A DNA stretch of 64,000 bases from Cytobacillus oceanisediminis (GCF_004366035.1 NZ_SOEE01000006.1:62001-126000); one strand, 5' to 3'; shown: positions 16,795 through 26,193, counted from the stretch's first letter. Translations and numbers: made by a program. Notes: generated from the sequence alone by a model not told the origin.

Positions 16795-18255
16795 ATGAAT
16801 TTTTTAAAACGAGCGTTTTTAAGCGTGAAGGCCAGAAAAGGGAAAAGCATTCTGCAGATCTTCGTATTTACCCTGATTTGTGTATTAGTGCTGGCTGGAC
16901 TATCGATCCAGACAGCCGCCGAAAAGTCGGGAGATCTTGCTCGCCAGAAGCTGGGGGCGGATGTCACCCTGCAGGCAGATATGGAAAAACTGAGAGAACA
17001 GGCGATGTCCGAGCAGGGAAGCGGAGGGGAGCGGGTACGTTTCCAGTCAGTGCCTGTCCCGCTTGATGCTGCAGAGGAACTGGCTTCTTATGACCAGATA
17101 AAAGGCTATAATTTCTACTCATCCACCACTGGGCTTGCCTCCGGTTTTGATCCGATTGAAAGTGACTCGGCTGCCTCTGACACATCTGAGGAAAGCAGTG
17201 AAGGGCAGGAGCCTGGGAGAGGCATGCCGGGCGGAATGATGCAGGGGGATGTGAGCCTGCAGGGGGTTGCATTTACAGACTCGGTTGCGGAGTTTATGGA
17301 TGGAACCTCCTCGATTGTTGAAGGAACCGGAATCACAGAGGAGCATATCGGTAAAAATGTCACGCTGATTGAACAGACATTGGCGGAAGAAAACGAGCTG
17401 GGAGTTGGCGATAAGATTACCGTCACGAACCCGCGTGATGAAACGGCTGAAATGGAGCTTGAAGTGATCGGAATCTATCAAACAGGTTCTGCCGGATCTG
17501 ATCAGGCGATGGATTTTACAGCACTGAACCCTTATAACAAGCTGTACGTTCCATACACTGCTGCTGCAGCACTAAAGGGATCTGACTATGAAAATACAAT
17601 CGATAGCGCCATCTACTACATAGATGATCCTGCCGATATGCAGAGCTTTATCGATCAGGCAAAAGCAGAGAGCAGCATCGATTTCGAAACGTTCAAGCTT
17701 GATGCCGATGACCAGATTTATCAGCAGATGGTCGGCCCGATTGAGAATGTAGCCGGATTTTCGAAAAATATTGTGTACTTGGTGACCATTGCCGGAGCGG
17801 TCATATTGGGTCTGATCGTTATGATGTCGATCCGTGAGCGGAAGTATGAAATGGGCGTCCTGCTGGCGATCGGGGAAAAAAGGTGGAAGCTCGCAGGCCA
17901 GTTTATAGCGGAAATTTTAGTCGTGGCTGTTTTATCGCTCGGCATAGCCACAGCGAGCGGCAATGTGGTGGCGAGCCAGCTTGGCGACCAGCTCCTGGAT
18001 CAGGAATTGGCATCAGCAGAACAGACGAATACACCGGAATCCTTCAGAGGAAGGGGCATGGGCGGCTTTGGACCGGAAATGATGCAGGCTCAGGAATCAG
18101 TGGAGAGGGTAGATGAAATGAATGTCCAGGTGACGGGGGAAGATCTTGGATTCCTTGCGCTAATAGGCCTCGTGATTGCGGCATTGTCGGCATTATTGCC
18201 TTCCTTATCCGTATTGCGCCTTCAGCCAAAAGCCATTCTAAGCAAGCAGGATTAA
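16795..18255 (+). CDS. ABC transporter permease, FtsX/MacB type
   Basis: A 486-residue protein with one N-terminal helix, a large extracytoplasmic domain (about residues 45-310) and three C-terminal helices with the FtsX core (VIMMSIRERKYEMGVLLAIGEKRWK). This layout (type VII ABC) belongs to mechanotransmission or lipoprotein/peptide export systems rather than solute uptake. It starts 13 bases after the parvulin gene and is followed by its ATPase after 14 bases. It lacks any substrate clue beyond sharing an operon with HtrA and PpiC. Confidence 0.87.
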   Translation: MNFLKRAFLSVKARKGKSILQIFVFTLICVLVLAGLSIQTAAEKSGDLARQKLGADVTLQADMEKLREQAMSEQGSGGERVRFQSVPVPLDAAEELASYDQIKGYNFYSSTTGLASGFDPIESDSAASDTSEESSEGQEPGRGMPGGMMQGDVSLQGVAFTDSVAEFMDGTSSIVEGTGITEEHIGKNVTLIEQTLAEENELGVGDKITVTNPRDETAEMELEVIGIYQTGSAGSDQAMDFTALNPYNKLYVPYTAAAALKGSDYENTIDSAIYYIDDPADMQSFIDQAKAESSIDFETFKLDADDQIYQQMVGPIENVAGFSKNIVYLVTIAGAVILGLIVMMSIRERKYEMGVLLAIGEKRWKLAGQFIAEILVVAVLSLGIATASGNVVASQLGDQLLDQELASAEQTNTPESFRGRGMGGFGPEMMQAQESVERVDEMNVQVTGEDLGFLALIGLVIAALSALLPSLSVLRLQPKAILSKQD

Positions 18256-18269
18256 AAGGAGATGGAAAA

Positions 18270-18968
18270 ATGAATTCATTGCTGGAATTTAAAGATATCA
18301 GCTACTGGTATAAACACGAAAATAAAAAACACGATATCTTGAAAAATATAAATGTGAGTTTCGAAAAAGGGAATTTTTACAGTATAATCGGGCCGTCCGG
18401 ATCCGGGAAAACGACATTTCTTGCTCTGGCCAGTGCCCTGGATGTTCCGAAAGGAGGAGAAGTTCTTTACGAAGGAAAGGATATCCGAAAAATCGGGCTT
18501 ACGCGGTTCCGGAACAAATATGTCTCGATTGTTTTTCAATCTTATAATCTGCTTCCGTATATGACGGCTCTTCAGAATGTATTAACGGCGATGGAAATTA
18601 CAGGTTCTACTGCGAAAAATAAAAAGGCGGTTGCTGTGGAGATGCTGAAGCGGGTCGGGATTTCTGAAATCCAGGCCCGGCAAAAAGTGCTTACTTTAAG
18701 CGGCGGCCAGCAGCAGCGTGTGTCCATTGCCCGGGCTTTGTGCTGTGACGCCGAGCTCATTGTGGCGGACGAACCGACCGGCAACCTGGACGAAGAGACG
18801 GCCTTGGAGATTGTCGGGCTTTTACGGGCACTGGCCCACGAAGAAGGGAAATGCGTGATCGTTGTTACGCACGATCCCGACATTGCGGGAGATTCGGATG
18901 TGGTTGTGAAGCTTTCGAAAGGGAGTATTACGGTAACAGCGAATGAACCTGAGCTTGTTTCGAATTGA
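18270..18968 (+). CDS. ABC transporter ATP-binding protein, MacB/LolD type
   Basis: A 232-residue ATPase with Walker A GPSGSGKTTF, Q-loop FQSYNLLP, signature [15 protein letters not shown], Walker B LIVADEPTGNLD and H-loop VVTHD. It powers the FtsX-type permease directly upstream. It is the last gene of the four-gene operon and a terminator follows its stop. Confidence 0.92.
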   Translation: MNSLLEFKDISYWYKHENKKHDILKNINVSFEKGNFYSIIGPSGSGKTTFLALASALDVPKGGEVLYEGKDIRKIGLTRFRNKYVSIVFQSYNLLPYMTALQNVLTAMEITGSTAKNKKAVAVEMLKRVGISEIQARQKVLTLSGGQQQRVSIARALCCDAELIVADEPTGNLDEETALEIVGLLRALAHEEGKCVIVVTHDPDIAGDSDVVVKLSKGSITVTANEPELVSN

Positions 18969-18973
18969 AAAAA

Positions 18974-19008
18974 GATGCCTTTTCCTGACGGAGAAGGCAC
19001 CTTTTTTG
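18974..19008 (+). terminator. Terminator of the htrA-ppiC-ABC operon
   Basis: GCCTTTTC pairs with GAGAAGGC (one wobble), 6-base loop, followed by CTTTTTT. Confidence 0.7.
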
Positions 19009-19111
19009 ACTTTAAAAAAGACACTGGAATGGAAGTGGCCCCTATAATCGAAGAGTGGCAATTAAATAAAGCAAAGTTGGATCGTAAAATGAAAAAGTGG
19101 CACATGATTCT

Positions 19112-19729
19112 TTATTCGTACAGCCCGCCCGTATACATGCTCGTCAGATTCACAATCACGTCATCCATCTGATACTTCTCCTCATTCATCACCAGCTCCC
19201 ACATGAACATCTCATTCGAATAAAACCAGCATCTCGCGGTGAGGGCCGGATCGAGGTGCTCTTTGGCGAGCTTTTGCGCCTGGGCATAGCGGATATCGAC
19301 TGAAATCCGCTCGATGAAGCGTTCGCGGATTCTATACCATTTACCCTCTATCTCAGGTGAGACGCCGATTGCCTCTTTTACGACCTTCATCATGTCCCGC
19401 TCGTCCAAAGCCAGCTGCAGGAACAGCCTGACCTGATTCTTAATATTTTCATAGGCCTCTTCTTTGGCCTGCGGCTTAAAGGGCATCTCTGCCACTTCGT
19501 AAAATTGGTTCATGAGATCTTCCATTAAGGTAATGAAAAGCTCATCCTTATTTTTAAAATAGACGTACGCCGTTCCGTAGCCAGTTTTTGCTTTTTTGAT
19601 TACTTGGGAGATGGTTGCTTTCTGGAAGCCGCTTTCGAGAAAAACTTCTTTTCCGGCCTGGAGAAGCCTTTGGCGTGTTTTCAGGGCCTGCTGCTGCCTT
19701 GCCGGCAAATGATCTATCGGGTTCTTCAT
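19112..19729 (-). CDS. TetR/AcrR-family repressor, probable regulator of the kyn operon
   Basis: A 205-residue protein. The N-terminal HTH (about residues 17-63) has the TetR pattern RQRLLQAGKEVFLESGFQKATISQVIKKAKTGYGTAYVYFKNKDELF. The C-terminal helical ligand domain is unassigned. It is divergent from kynU, and a 17-bp palindrome lies over the kyn promoter, so it very likely represses tryptophan breakdown and responds to tryptophan, kynurenine or a related compound. AAAGGAATG precedes the ATG at 19729. Confidence 0.87.
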   Translation of the reverse strand: MKNPIDHLPARQQQALKTRQRLLQAGKEVFLESGFQKATISQVIKKAKTGYGTAYVYFKNKDELFITLMEDLMNQFYEVAEMPFKPQAKEEAYENIKNQVRLFLQLALDERDMMKVVKEAIGVSPEIEGKWYRIRERFIERISVDIRYAQAQKLAKEHLDPALTARCWFYSNEMFMWELVMNEEKYQMDDVIVNLTSMYTGGLYE

Positions 19730-19778
19730 TTATTTCATTCCTTTGTTCATTTTCTGGCAACTATACTGACATTATATC

Positions 19779-19808
19779 ATTGACATAGTGTCAATCAAAC
19801 AATATAAT
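19779..19808 (+). promoter_or_regulatory. Consensus SigA promoter of the kyn operon with overlapping TetR operator
   Basis: TTGACA (19780-19785), 17 bp, TATAAT (19803-19808): both hexamers are perfect consensus. The palindrome ATTGACA-TAG-TGTCAAT (19779-19795) covers the -35 box, so a bound repressor would exclude RNA polymerase. Confidence 0.85.
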
Positions 19809-19846
19809 TTTCGTAAATAATAAATATTCTGAAAGGTTGGAAATCT

Positions 19847-21115
19847 ATGGATTTTACAAGAGAGTATGCAATCGGACTGGATACTGGCAGTGACCTGTCC
19901 TACCGGGAAGAGTTTTATATAAAAGAAGACGGAATTTATCTGGATGGCAATTCACTTGGACTGCTTTCAAAGCGTGCGGAAAAGTCACTCCTTGATCTGC
20001 TGGATTCCTGGAAGCACCATGCTATTGACGGCTGGACAGAAGGGGACAATCCCTGGTTCTATCTATCTGAAAAACTAGGAAAAGAATTGGCGCCAATCGT
20101 GGGAGCAAATCCGAGAGAAGTGATTGTAAGCGGTTCCACTACCGTTAACCTGCACCAGCTTGTCTCGACCTTTTATAAGCCGGAAGGAAAAAGAACGAAG
20201 ATACTGGCTGATGAATTGAATTTTCCAAGCGATATTTATGCGCTGCAAAGCCAAGTCAAGCTGAAGGGCTATGATCCTGATGATCATCTAGTCCAGGTGA
20301 AAAGCGCGGATGGCCATACGCTGAGGGAAGAAGACATTGTCGCGGCGATGACAGACGAAATCGCGCTGATTGTCCTGCCGGGTGTTTTATACCGAAGCGG
20401 CCAGGTCCTGGATATGGAGTATCTGACTGCAGAAGCACATAAGCGCGGGATTGAGATCGGCTTTGACCTATGTCATTCGGTTGGATCCGTCCCGCATTCT
20501 CTGAGTGATTGGGATGTGGATTTCGCGTTCTGGTGCAACTATAAGCATCTGAATGGAGGACCAGGATCAACAGGCGGATTATTTGTGAACAAGCGCCATT
20601 TTGGCCAGGTCCCGGGACTTGCCGGCTGGTTCAGCTCCCGCAAGGATAAGCAGTTCGATATGGAACATGTGCTGACAGCAGCAGAGGATGCAGGCGCATA
20701 TCAGATTGGAACACCGAATATCTTTAGCATGGCACCAATTATTGGATCACTCAGCATATTTAATGAAGCTGGCCTTGAAAGAATCCGTGAAAAATCTCTT
20801 AAACTGACTGGCTATATGATTGAACTAATTCAGCATGAGCTTGACGGACACGGATTTATCCTGCGCAACCCGCTTGATGAAAAGAAGCGAGGCGGCCATA
20901 TTTATCTCGAGCACCAGGAAGCAGCAAGGATCTGCAAGGCGCTGAAGGCAGAAGGAGTTATCCCGGATTTCCGTGCCCCAAACGGAATCCGTCTGGCACC
21001 GGTGGCGCTGTACAATACGTTTGAAGATGTCTGGAAAACAGTTCAAATCCTTAAAGGCATTATGGAAGAAGAAAAATACAAGCAATTCGAAAATAAACGG
21101 GGAGTCGTAGCATGA
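19847..21115 (+). CDS. kynU: Kynureninase
   Basis: A 422-residue PLP enzyme that cleaves kynurenine to anthranilate and alanine. The cofactor lysine is in [17 protein letters not shown], and the early DGNSLGLLS and [10 protein letters not shown] segments are typical kynureninase. It is the first gene of kynU-kynB-kynA; its stop overlaps the start of kynB by 4 bases. With no kynurenine 3-monooxygenase nearby, the pathway stops at anthranilate. It starts at the ATG at 19847 after AAAGGTTGG. Confidence 0.95.
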   Translation: MDFTREYAIGLDTGSDLSYREEFYIKEDGIYLDGNSLGLLSKRAEKSLLDLLDSWKHHAIDGWTEGDNPWFYLSEKLGKELAPIVGANPREVIVSGSTTVNLHQLVSTFYKPEGKRTKILADELNFPSDIYALQSQVKLKGYDPDDHLVQVKSADGHTLREEDIVAAMTDEIALIVLPGVLYRSGQVLDMEYLTAEAHKRGIEIGFDLCHSVGSVPHSLSDWDVDFAFWCNYKHLNGGPGSTGGLFVNKRHFGQVPGLAGWFSSRKDKQFDMEHVLTAAEDAGAYQIGTPNIFSMAPIIGSLSIFNEAGLERIREKSLKLTGYMIELIQHELDGHGFILRNPLDEKKRGGHIYLEHQEAARICKALKAEGVIPDFRAPNGIRLAPVALYNTFEDVWKTVQILKGIMEEEKYKQFENKRGVVA

Positions 21116-21741
21116 TGAAAAAAGGTTGGATCGATATTTCACAGCCGCTGACTAATAGCATTGCCCACTGGCCAGGAGATACGCCATTCAGTTATGAAAC
21201 AGCTTTTACAAAAGAACAAACCGGCTCTGTCAATATTGGCAGGATTACGACCAGCCTGCATACCGGCACACATGTCGATGCGCCATTCCATTTTAATGAC
21301 GAGGGCGAAAAGATCTTAGACCTGGACATCGAGCTGTATATCGGGCCGGCGCGTGTGATTGATGTATCTGCCTATGAAACGGTTGATTCGGAAGTTCTGA
21401 ACCGATTTGATCTCGAAGGCGTGGCACGTGTCCTGCTCAGGACCGCGCTTCCGAATAATTCGGAAGTGTTTCCGAATCGGATCCCTGAACTGACCGTGGA
21501 TATGGCGGACTACCTCGGCAGTAAAGGTGTGCGTCTGCTCGGAGTAGATGTCCCATCCGTCGATGCGCTCGACAGCAAAGAGATGGAAACACACCATGCT
21601 TTATATCGAAATGGCATTCATATTCTGGAAAATATCATGCTGGATGAGGTGGAAGAAGGAAATTACGAGCTAATTGCCTTGCCGCTTCCAATAAAAGAAG
21701 GAGACGGCAGCCCGGTGCGGGCGGTTATTCGGCCGATTTAA
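21112..21741 (+). CDS. kynB: Kynurenine formamidase
   Basis: A 209-residue metal-dependent cyclase-fold enzyme that hydrolyses N-formylkynurenine to kynurenine. The metal motif [11 protein letters not shown] and the later GVDVPSVD are both present. It is translationally coupled to kynU through an ATGA overlap. Unusually, the 3' end of the gene (TTATTCGGCCGATT, encoding the last residues) already fits the phase of the repeat array that fills the gap before kynA. Confidence 0.94.
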   Translation: MMKKGWIDISQPLTNSIAHWPGDTPFSYETAFTKEQTGSVNIGRITTSLHTGTHVDAPFHFNDEGEKILDLDIELYIGPARVIDVSAYETVDSEVLNRFDLEGVARVLLRTALPNNSEVFPNRIPELTVDMADYLGSKGVRLLGVDVPSVDALDSKEMETHHALYRNGIHILENIMLDEVEEGNYELIALPLPIKEGDGSPVRAVIRPI

Positions 21742-22146
21742 AGCTGGATAACGGCCAAAACATTCGAATTTATCGGCCAATATGGATGACTTATCGGTCA
21801 AACTAGCCTATTTAACGGCCAAACGGTCAGGTTTACCGGCCAACGCTAAATTTCAGCCCTGCTGGAATCGCAGCAGCCAGCAGAACTAGCCTTTACCGGC
21901 CGTTTTGAAGGAAATAACGGCCAAAACAGTATAAATTCCAGCCAATTTTATTAAAATACAGGCCAAACTGCAGGATTTACCGGCCAAATAAAGATCGACT
22001 GCAACCCGCAGCAGGTTTATCGGCCAAAAAAGTAACATATCGGTCAAAGTTTTTTTATATCGGTCAATCACATAACAATATCAGTCAGATTTTCTAATAT
22101 ATCGGTCACTTTCCAGATATATCGGTCAGTCGCTGATGTACCGGGC
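21742..22146. repeat. Phased short-repeat array 1, core TATCGGYCA every 20-21 bp
   Basis: About 18 copies of a core (T[AT][TAC]CGG[CT]CA) lie in the kynB-kynA gap. Taking the last A of the core, copies fall at 21757, 21779, 21800, 21821, 21842, then degenerate ones, 21902, 21923, 21944, 21965, 21986, then 22026, 22046, 22066, 22087, 22108 and 22128, giving steps of 20-22 bp. The first half uses CGGCCA, the second half CGGTCA. Spacers are AT-rich and unconserved. The last copy runs into CAGTCGCTGATG, shared with array 2. Confidence 0.85.
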
Positions 22147-22201
22147 CTCAGAACCAGCCCGAATCAGGAACGACAAGAACCAATTCCAAGGAGGAATCCA
22201 C

Positions 22202-23056
22202 ATGAGCAACGAAAAACACCAGGACGTAAACGCGACAACCGCTGAAAAGAGCATACATACAGATTTCACCAACAACATGACATATGGAGAATACCTGCAG
22301 CTCGACAAAATCCTATCCGCACAAAATAGGCTTTCCGGACATCATGATGAGATGCTGTTCATCGTCATCCACCAGGTGAGCGAGCTGTGGATGAAGCTGA
22401 TTCTTCATGAAATGGGTGCAGCCATCGAATCGATTGAAAACAATGATTTATCCACAGCACAGAAGCGATTAGCGCGCGTTTCGAAGACGCAATCGCAGAT
22501 TATTCAGGCATGGGATGTGCTGTCCACATTAACGCCGTCCGAGTATATGGAGTTCCGCGATTCACTCGGCCAGGCATCTGGCTTCCAATCCTACCAGTAT
22601 CGTATGGTAGAATTTGCGTTAGGCTATAAAACCGAACATGTACTGAAAATCTACCAAAAAGATCCGGATCTGCATGCGAAGTTAACGGAAGCGTTCGAAA
22701 AGCCAGGCCTATACGATGTAGCCATCCGCGCGCTTCACAAAGCAGGCCTGCCGGTTGATGAAGACATTCTGAACAGAGATGTAACCAGAACATACAAAGA
22801 AAATGATTCAGTCCGTGCAGCCTGGATGACGGTGTATAAAAATCCTGAAACGTACTGGGAGTTATACGAGCTTGCGGAAAAACTTGTGGATATCGAAGAT
22901 TGGCTGCAGCAGTGGCGCTTCCGCCATATGAAAACGGTGGAACGGATCATCGGCTTTAAAATGGGAACAGGCGGTTCATCCGGCGTCGGCTATTTGAAAA
23001 AAGTATTGGATCAGCGCTTCTTCCCTGAACTTTGGGATATTCGCACGGAGCTGTAA
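22202..23056 (+). CDS. kynA: Tryptophan 2,3-dioxygenase
   Basis: A 284-residue haem enzyme that opens the indole ring of tryptophan to N-formylkynurenine, the first step of the pathway. The family segments [32 protein letters not shown] and the haem-histidine region [21 protein letters not shown] are seen. AAGGAGG precedes the ATG at 22202. It lies 460 bases after kynB, with the repeat array between. No terminator is evident in the gap, so it is probably in the same transcript. Confidence 0.95.
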   Translation: MSNEKHQDVNATTAEKSIHTDFTNNMTYGEYLQLDKILSAQNRLSGHHDEMLFIVIHQVSELWMKLILHEMGAAIESIENNDLSTAQKRLARVSKTQSQIIQAWDVLSTLTPSEYMEFRDSLGQASGFQSYQYRMVEFALGYKTEHVLKIYQKDPDLHAKLTEAFEKPGLYDVAIRALHKAGLPVDEDILNRDVTRTYKENDSVRAAWMTVYKNPETYWELYELAEKLVDIEDWLQQWRFRHMKTVERIIGFKMGTGGSSGVGYLKKVLDQRFFPELWDIRTEL

Positions 23057-23138
23057 TCTAGGATTTAAATGGGGAATCGGGGTCCGAAAGTCTTCCTGAA
23101 TCGGGCCTTTACATAAAAAAAGAAAACAGGGGGGTACT

Positions 23139-24482
23139 ATGAGTACAAATCGAGAACAATGGTCTTCTAAATTCGGCTTTATCATGTCTTCTGCCGGTGC
23201 TGCGATTGGCCTGGGGGCGATCTGGAAGTTCCCGTATGTAGCCGGAACGAGCGGCGGGGGCGCCTTTTTGCTGATGTTTATCGCATTTACGATTTTGATT
23301 GGTCTTCCGATGCTCATTTCAGAATTTATTATCGGGCGCGGGGCACAGAAAGAAGCGGTGTCTGCCTATTATAAACTGGCGCCCAACAGTCCGTGGACCG
23401 TTACCGGCAAGCTTGGCGTTGTTGGCTGCTTCCTGCTGCTTAGTTTTTATTCGGTTGTTGGGGGCTGGGTGCTGATTTATACAGTCCTGTCGATTGGCGG
23501 CCAAATCATCACGCCTGGTGCAGCCTATCCGGAACTGTTTGGCATGATCACATCCACGCCAAGCTGGACTCTTATAGGGCTGGCAGTTTTTCTGCTTATT
23601 AACATTGTGGTCATCACATTCGGAATCCAAAATGGGATAGAAGCTGCAAGCAAATATATGATGCCGCTATTATTTATCTTTTTTATTGTGCTTGTGGTGC
23701 GCGCACTGACACTGGATGGAGCGATGGAAGGAGTCAAGTTCTTCCTGAATCCGGACTTCAGCAAAATCACAGCGGAATCGGCCCTTTATGCATTGGGACA
23801 GTCATTCTTTGCACTGGCTGTCGGCTTCTCATGTATGGTCACTTACAGCTCGTATCTGGACAAAAAAGTCAGCATCCCAAATTCAGCGGGCTCTGTTGTC
23901 ATCATGAACATTATTATCTCTGTTTTGGCCGGATTGGCGATTTTCCCGGTTGTGTTTGCATTCGGATTTGAACCGGCGGAAGGCCCGGGTCTGCTGTTCA
24001 TGGTCCTGCCGGCCGTCTTTTCACAGATCCCATTAGGGGAAGTGTTCCTGGCGATCTTCCTGCTGCTTTTCTTATTTGCCACCTTGACGTCATCGTTCAG
24101 CATGCTGGAAATCATCGTCTCTGCATTCATCGAAAACGGAAAGCATTCCCGGAAAAAAATCTCCTGGATCTCCGGCATTGTCATGTTCGCCGCCGGGATT
24201 CCTGCTGCTCTGTCGTTCAGCCTGCTGGGGGATTTCACCATTTTCGGGAAAAATATATTTGATGCAACCGACTACCTTGTCAGCAACATCCTGCTTCCAC
24301 TAGGCTGCCTGCTGATTGCCCTGTTTATTTCTTTAAGAATGGATAAAGAGCTTGTAAAAGAGGAATTTATGCTCGGCAGCAATGTTTCGCCAGCCATGTA
24401 CACAGCCTGGAGCATCCTGATGAAAGTATTGGTTCCTGCTACGATTGTTGTTGTGTTTATAAGTATATCGGGAATTTTTTGA
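23139..24482 (+). CDS. Sodium-dependent amino-acid transporter, NSS (SNF/LeuT) family
   Basis: A 447-residue protein with about eleven membrane helices. Helix 1 has the NSS signature SAGAAIGLGAIWKFPYVAGTSGGGAF, where the unwound part binds substrate and sodium. Bacterial members carry Leu, Ala, Tyr or Trp. Its place 83 bases behind kynA and before the operon terminator makes tryptophan or kynurenine the likely substrate; that is inference. An AGGGGGG site precedes the ATG at 23139. Confidence 0.88.
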   Translation: MSTNREQWSSKFGFIMSSAGAAIGLGAIWKFPYVAGTSGGGAFLLMFIAFTILIGLPMLISEFIIGRGAQKEAVSAYYKLAPNSPWTVTGKLGVVGCFLLLSFYSVVGGWVLIYTVLSIGGQIITPGAAYPELFGMITSTPSWTLIGLAVFLLINIVVITFGIQNGIEAASKYMMPLLFIFFIVLVVRALTLDGAMEGVKFFLNPDFSKITAESALYALGQSFFALAVGFSCMVTYSSYLDKKVSIPNSAGSVVIMNIIISVLAGLAIFPVVFAFGFEPAEGPGLLFMVLPAVFSQIPLGEVFLAIFLLLFLFATLTSSFSMLEIIVSAFIENGKHSRKKISWISGIVMFAAGIPAALSFSLLGDFTIFGKNIFDATDYLVSNILLPLGCLLIALFISLRMDKELVKEEFMLGSNVSPAMYTAWSILMKVLVPATIVVVFISISGIF

Positions 24483-24508
24483 AAAAAGCGCCATCCCGGC
24501 GCTTTTTT
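24482..24508 (+). terminator. Terminator of the kyn operon
   Basis: An 11-bp perfect stem AAAAAAGCGCC / GGCGCTTTTTT around a 5-base loop. Confidence 0.85.
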
Positions 24509-24550
24509 ACTTGTTAGAGCACAGGGTTCACTAAAAAAATCAAATTCGAG

Positions 24551-24576
24551 GTTTATGGGCAAAATAGAAAGGGTAT
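24551..24576 (+). promoter_or_regulatory. Candidate SigB general-stress promoter
   Basis: GTTTAT (24551-24556), 14 bp, GGGTAT (24571-24576). This fits the SigB pattern GTTTNN-N12-14-GGGWAW and lies about 120 bases ahead of the RsbR paralogue. Confidence 0.55.
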
Positions 24577-24695
24577 TAAGTGATAGGGGTTCGGAAGGAT
24601 GAGGATGATATCTTCAATATTTAAGTTCAAGAGAAGGATTTTTCGTGATAGAAACGAAAGTGTATAATATATAAACCAAGGGGCGGGTGCTTAAA

Positions 24696-25532
24696 ATGGA
24701 AGCAGCTTACAAAGAAACCAAGGATATAGCAGGATTTATTGTCGCAAATCGTGAGAATTTTCAGCGAAAATTATTATCCGAGGCTGTGAATGTGGCCTCC
24801 AAGATCAATGAAATCCTCCAAAGAGGTAATATCGATCTTTTAAAAAATGCCGAGATATTGGCTTTATATGTGGCTGAAAACAAAGAAGAAGAGCTGATTG
24901 CTTTTGCCAGACAGGAAGGCGTTGCCTGGGCGGAGCATTCCCTGACGCTTTCATTTAAGCTGGAATGGGTACAGGCCATCCGACGCACTCTGTGGTACTT
25001 TTTATACCAGTTTGACAAAGTCAAAGGGCAGCAGACCGTAGGTGATGAATTTTATAATATGGAAAAGGAAGTCAATGATCATGTTGACCAATTTTTGAAT
25101 AACTTCTTCATCAGCTATTCTGATTATAAAGATGAAATGCTTAAATCACAGCGCAAACTGGTTGAGCATTTGTCGGTGCCGATTATTCCGATCAGCACTT
25201 CTGTCGCTGTACTGCCGCTGATTGGCATGATTGATTCTTACCGAATTCAGACGATTGAAGAGAAAGTTCTGATGGATATCTCATCCATTAAAATCCAAAC
25301 TTTAATTATGGACCTTTCCGGAATAGCCGATATGGAAATTGACGTTATTGTTCACTTTAAAAAGATCCTGAGCGGCATCAAAATGATGGGATGCGATGCA
25401 GTCCTTACAGGCCTGCGTGCTGAACTTGTCCGTAAAATGATCCACGCCGGTGTAACATTCGAGAGCCAGGCAGAAACAAAGGGAACATTGCAGCAGACCT
25501 TACGGGAATATTTAGTGATCGAACCGAATTAA
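24696..25532 (+). CDS. RsbR-family stressosome protein (N-terminal globin-like domain, C-terminal STAS)
   Basis: A protein of about 278 residues. Residues 1-145 are helical like the non-haem globin domain of RsbR co-antagonists. After a short linker helix, residues 155-275 are a STAS domain beginning LVEHLSVPIIPISTSVAVLPLIGMIDS. In B. subtilis, RsbR paralogues form the stressosome with RsbS and RsbT and switch on SigB. The position equivalent to RsbRA Thr205 is Ile in the segment DLSGIADMEI, so that phosphorylation cannot occur. The Thr171-equivalent appears as Ser in MIDS. The ATG at 24696 is favoured over the GTG at 24687. Confidence 0.85.
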   Translation: MEAAYKETKDIAGFIVANRENFQRKLLSEAVNVASKINEILQRGNIDLLKNAEILALYVAENKEEELIAFARQEGVAWAEHSLTLSFKLEWVQAIRRTLWYFLYQFDKVKGQQTVGDEFYNMEKEVNDHVDQFLNNFFISYSDYKDEMLKSQRKLVEHLSVPIIPISTSVAVLPLIGMIDSYRIQTIEEKVLMDISSIKIQTLIMDLSGIADMEIDVIVHFKKILSGIKMMGCDAVLTGLRAELVRKMIHAGVTFESQAETKGTLQQTLREYLVIEPN

Positions 25533-25548
25533 GAACAGATATTTACGT

Positions 25549-25588
25549 GCCTGTCGCTGTCCTTTTTGGATGGTGGCAGGCCTTTTTT
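25549..25588 (+). terminator. Terminator of the RsbR paralogue
   Basis: A 14-bp stem GCCTGTCGCTGTCC / GGATGGTGGCAGGC with four G-T wobbles, TTTTT loop, then a CTTTTTT tract. Confidence 0.7.
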
Positions 25589-25605
25589 CAGCAAAGGAGA
25601 TCAGC

Positions 25606-26193
25606 ATGAAAAATTTTGATGAAATGCTCAACATTCATACAAACGGTGACCAAAAAGGTTTCCATAAATCATTCCATTACCACCGCTACGAGCCCACTCC
25701 ATATCAGGGCCTGGAAAAACTGTTCAGCGAATACGGGCTAAGAAGCAGTGATCGCCTGGTGGATTTCGGCTGCGGCAAAGGCCGGCTGCCATTTTATATT
25801 CACTATACATTTCGGGCATCTGCTGCCGGCGTCGAGATGAGTGAAACCTTTTACCGTGAGGCACTGGAAAATCTGCAGACTTACCAAGGGGAAAAAGACA
25901 GAATCAGCTTTCAGTGCATCCTGGCTCAGGAGTATGAAATAACACCGCAGGACAGCCATTTTTACTTTTTCAATCCGTTTTCGGTGCAGATTTTTATAAA
26001 AGTCGTCAACAGCATCCTGCTCTCAGCGGAAGAGAACCCGCGCAAAATGGACATCATCTTATATTACCCTTCAGAAGATTATATTTTTTATCTGGAAAAC
26101 AGTACCCCATTTGAGCTGATAAAAGAGGTGGTCCTCCAGGGCAACGAAAGTGAGCGTTTTTTGGTCTATCGGTTTAATCAAACGTTTGATTGA
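25606..26193 (+). CDS. Class I SAM-dependent methyltransferase
   Basis: A 195-residue protein. Motif I VDFGCGKGRLPFY binds SAM; the acidic motif II position is in AGVEMSE. The remainder, including DSHFYFFNPFSVQIF, resembles small Bacillus methyltransferases of unknown substrate. AAAGGAG precedes the ATG at 25606. It stands alone between a terminator and the convergent DUF378 gene. Confidence 0.8.
   Translation: MKNFDEMLNIHTNGDQKGFHKSFHYHRYEPTPYQGLEKLFSEYGLRSSDRLVDFGCGKGRLPFYIHYTFRASAAGVEMSETFYREALENLQTYQGEKDRISFQCILAQEYEITPQDSHFYFFNPFSVQIFIKVVNSILLSAEENPRKMDIILYYPSEDYIFYLENSTPFELIKEVVLQGNESERFLVYRFNQTFD

Noticed and set aside
21742-22146. CRISPR array
   Set aside because: Conserved core is only 8-9 bases with about 12-base spacers, no cas genes in the window, and copies are degenerate.
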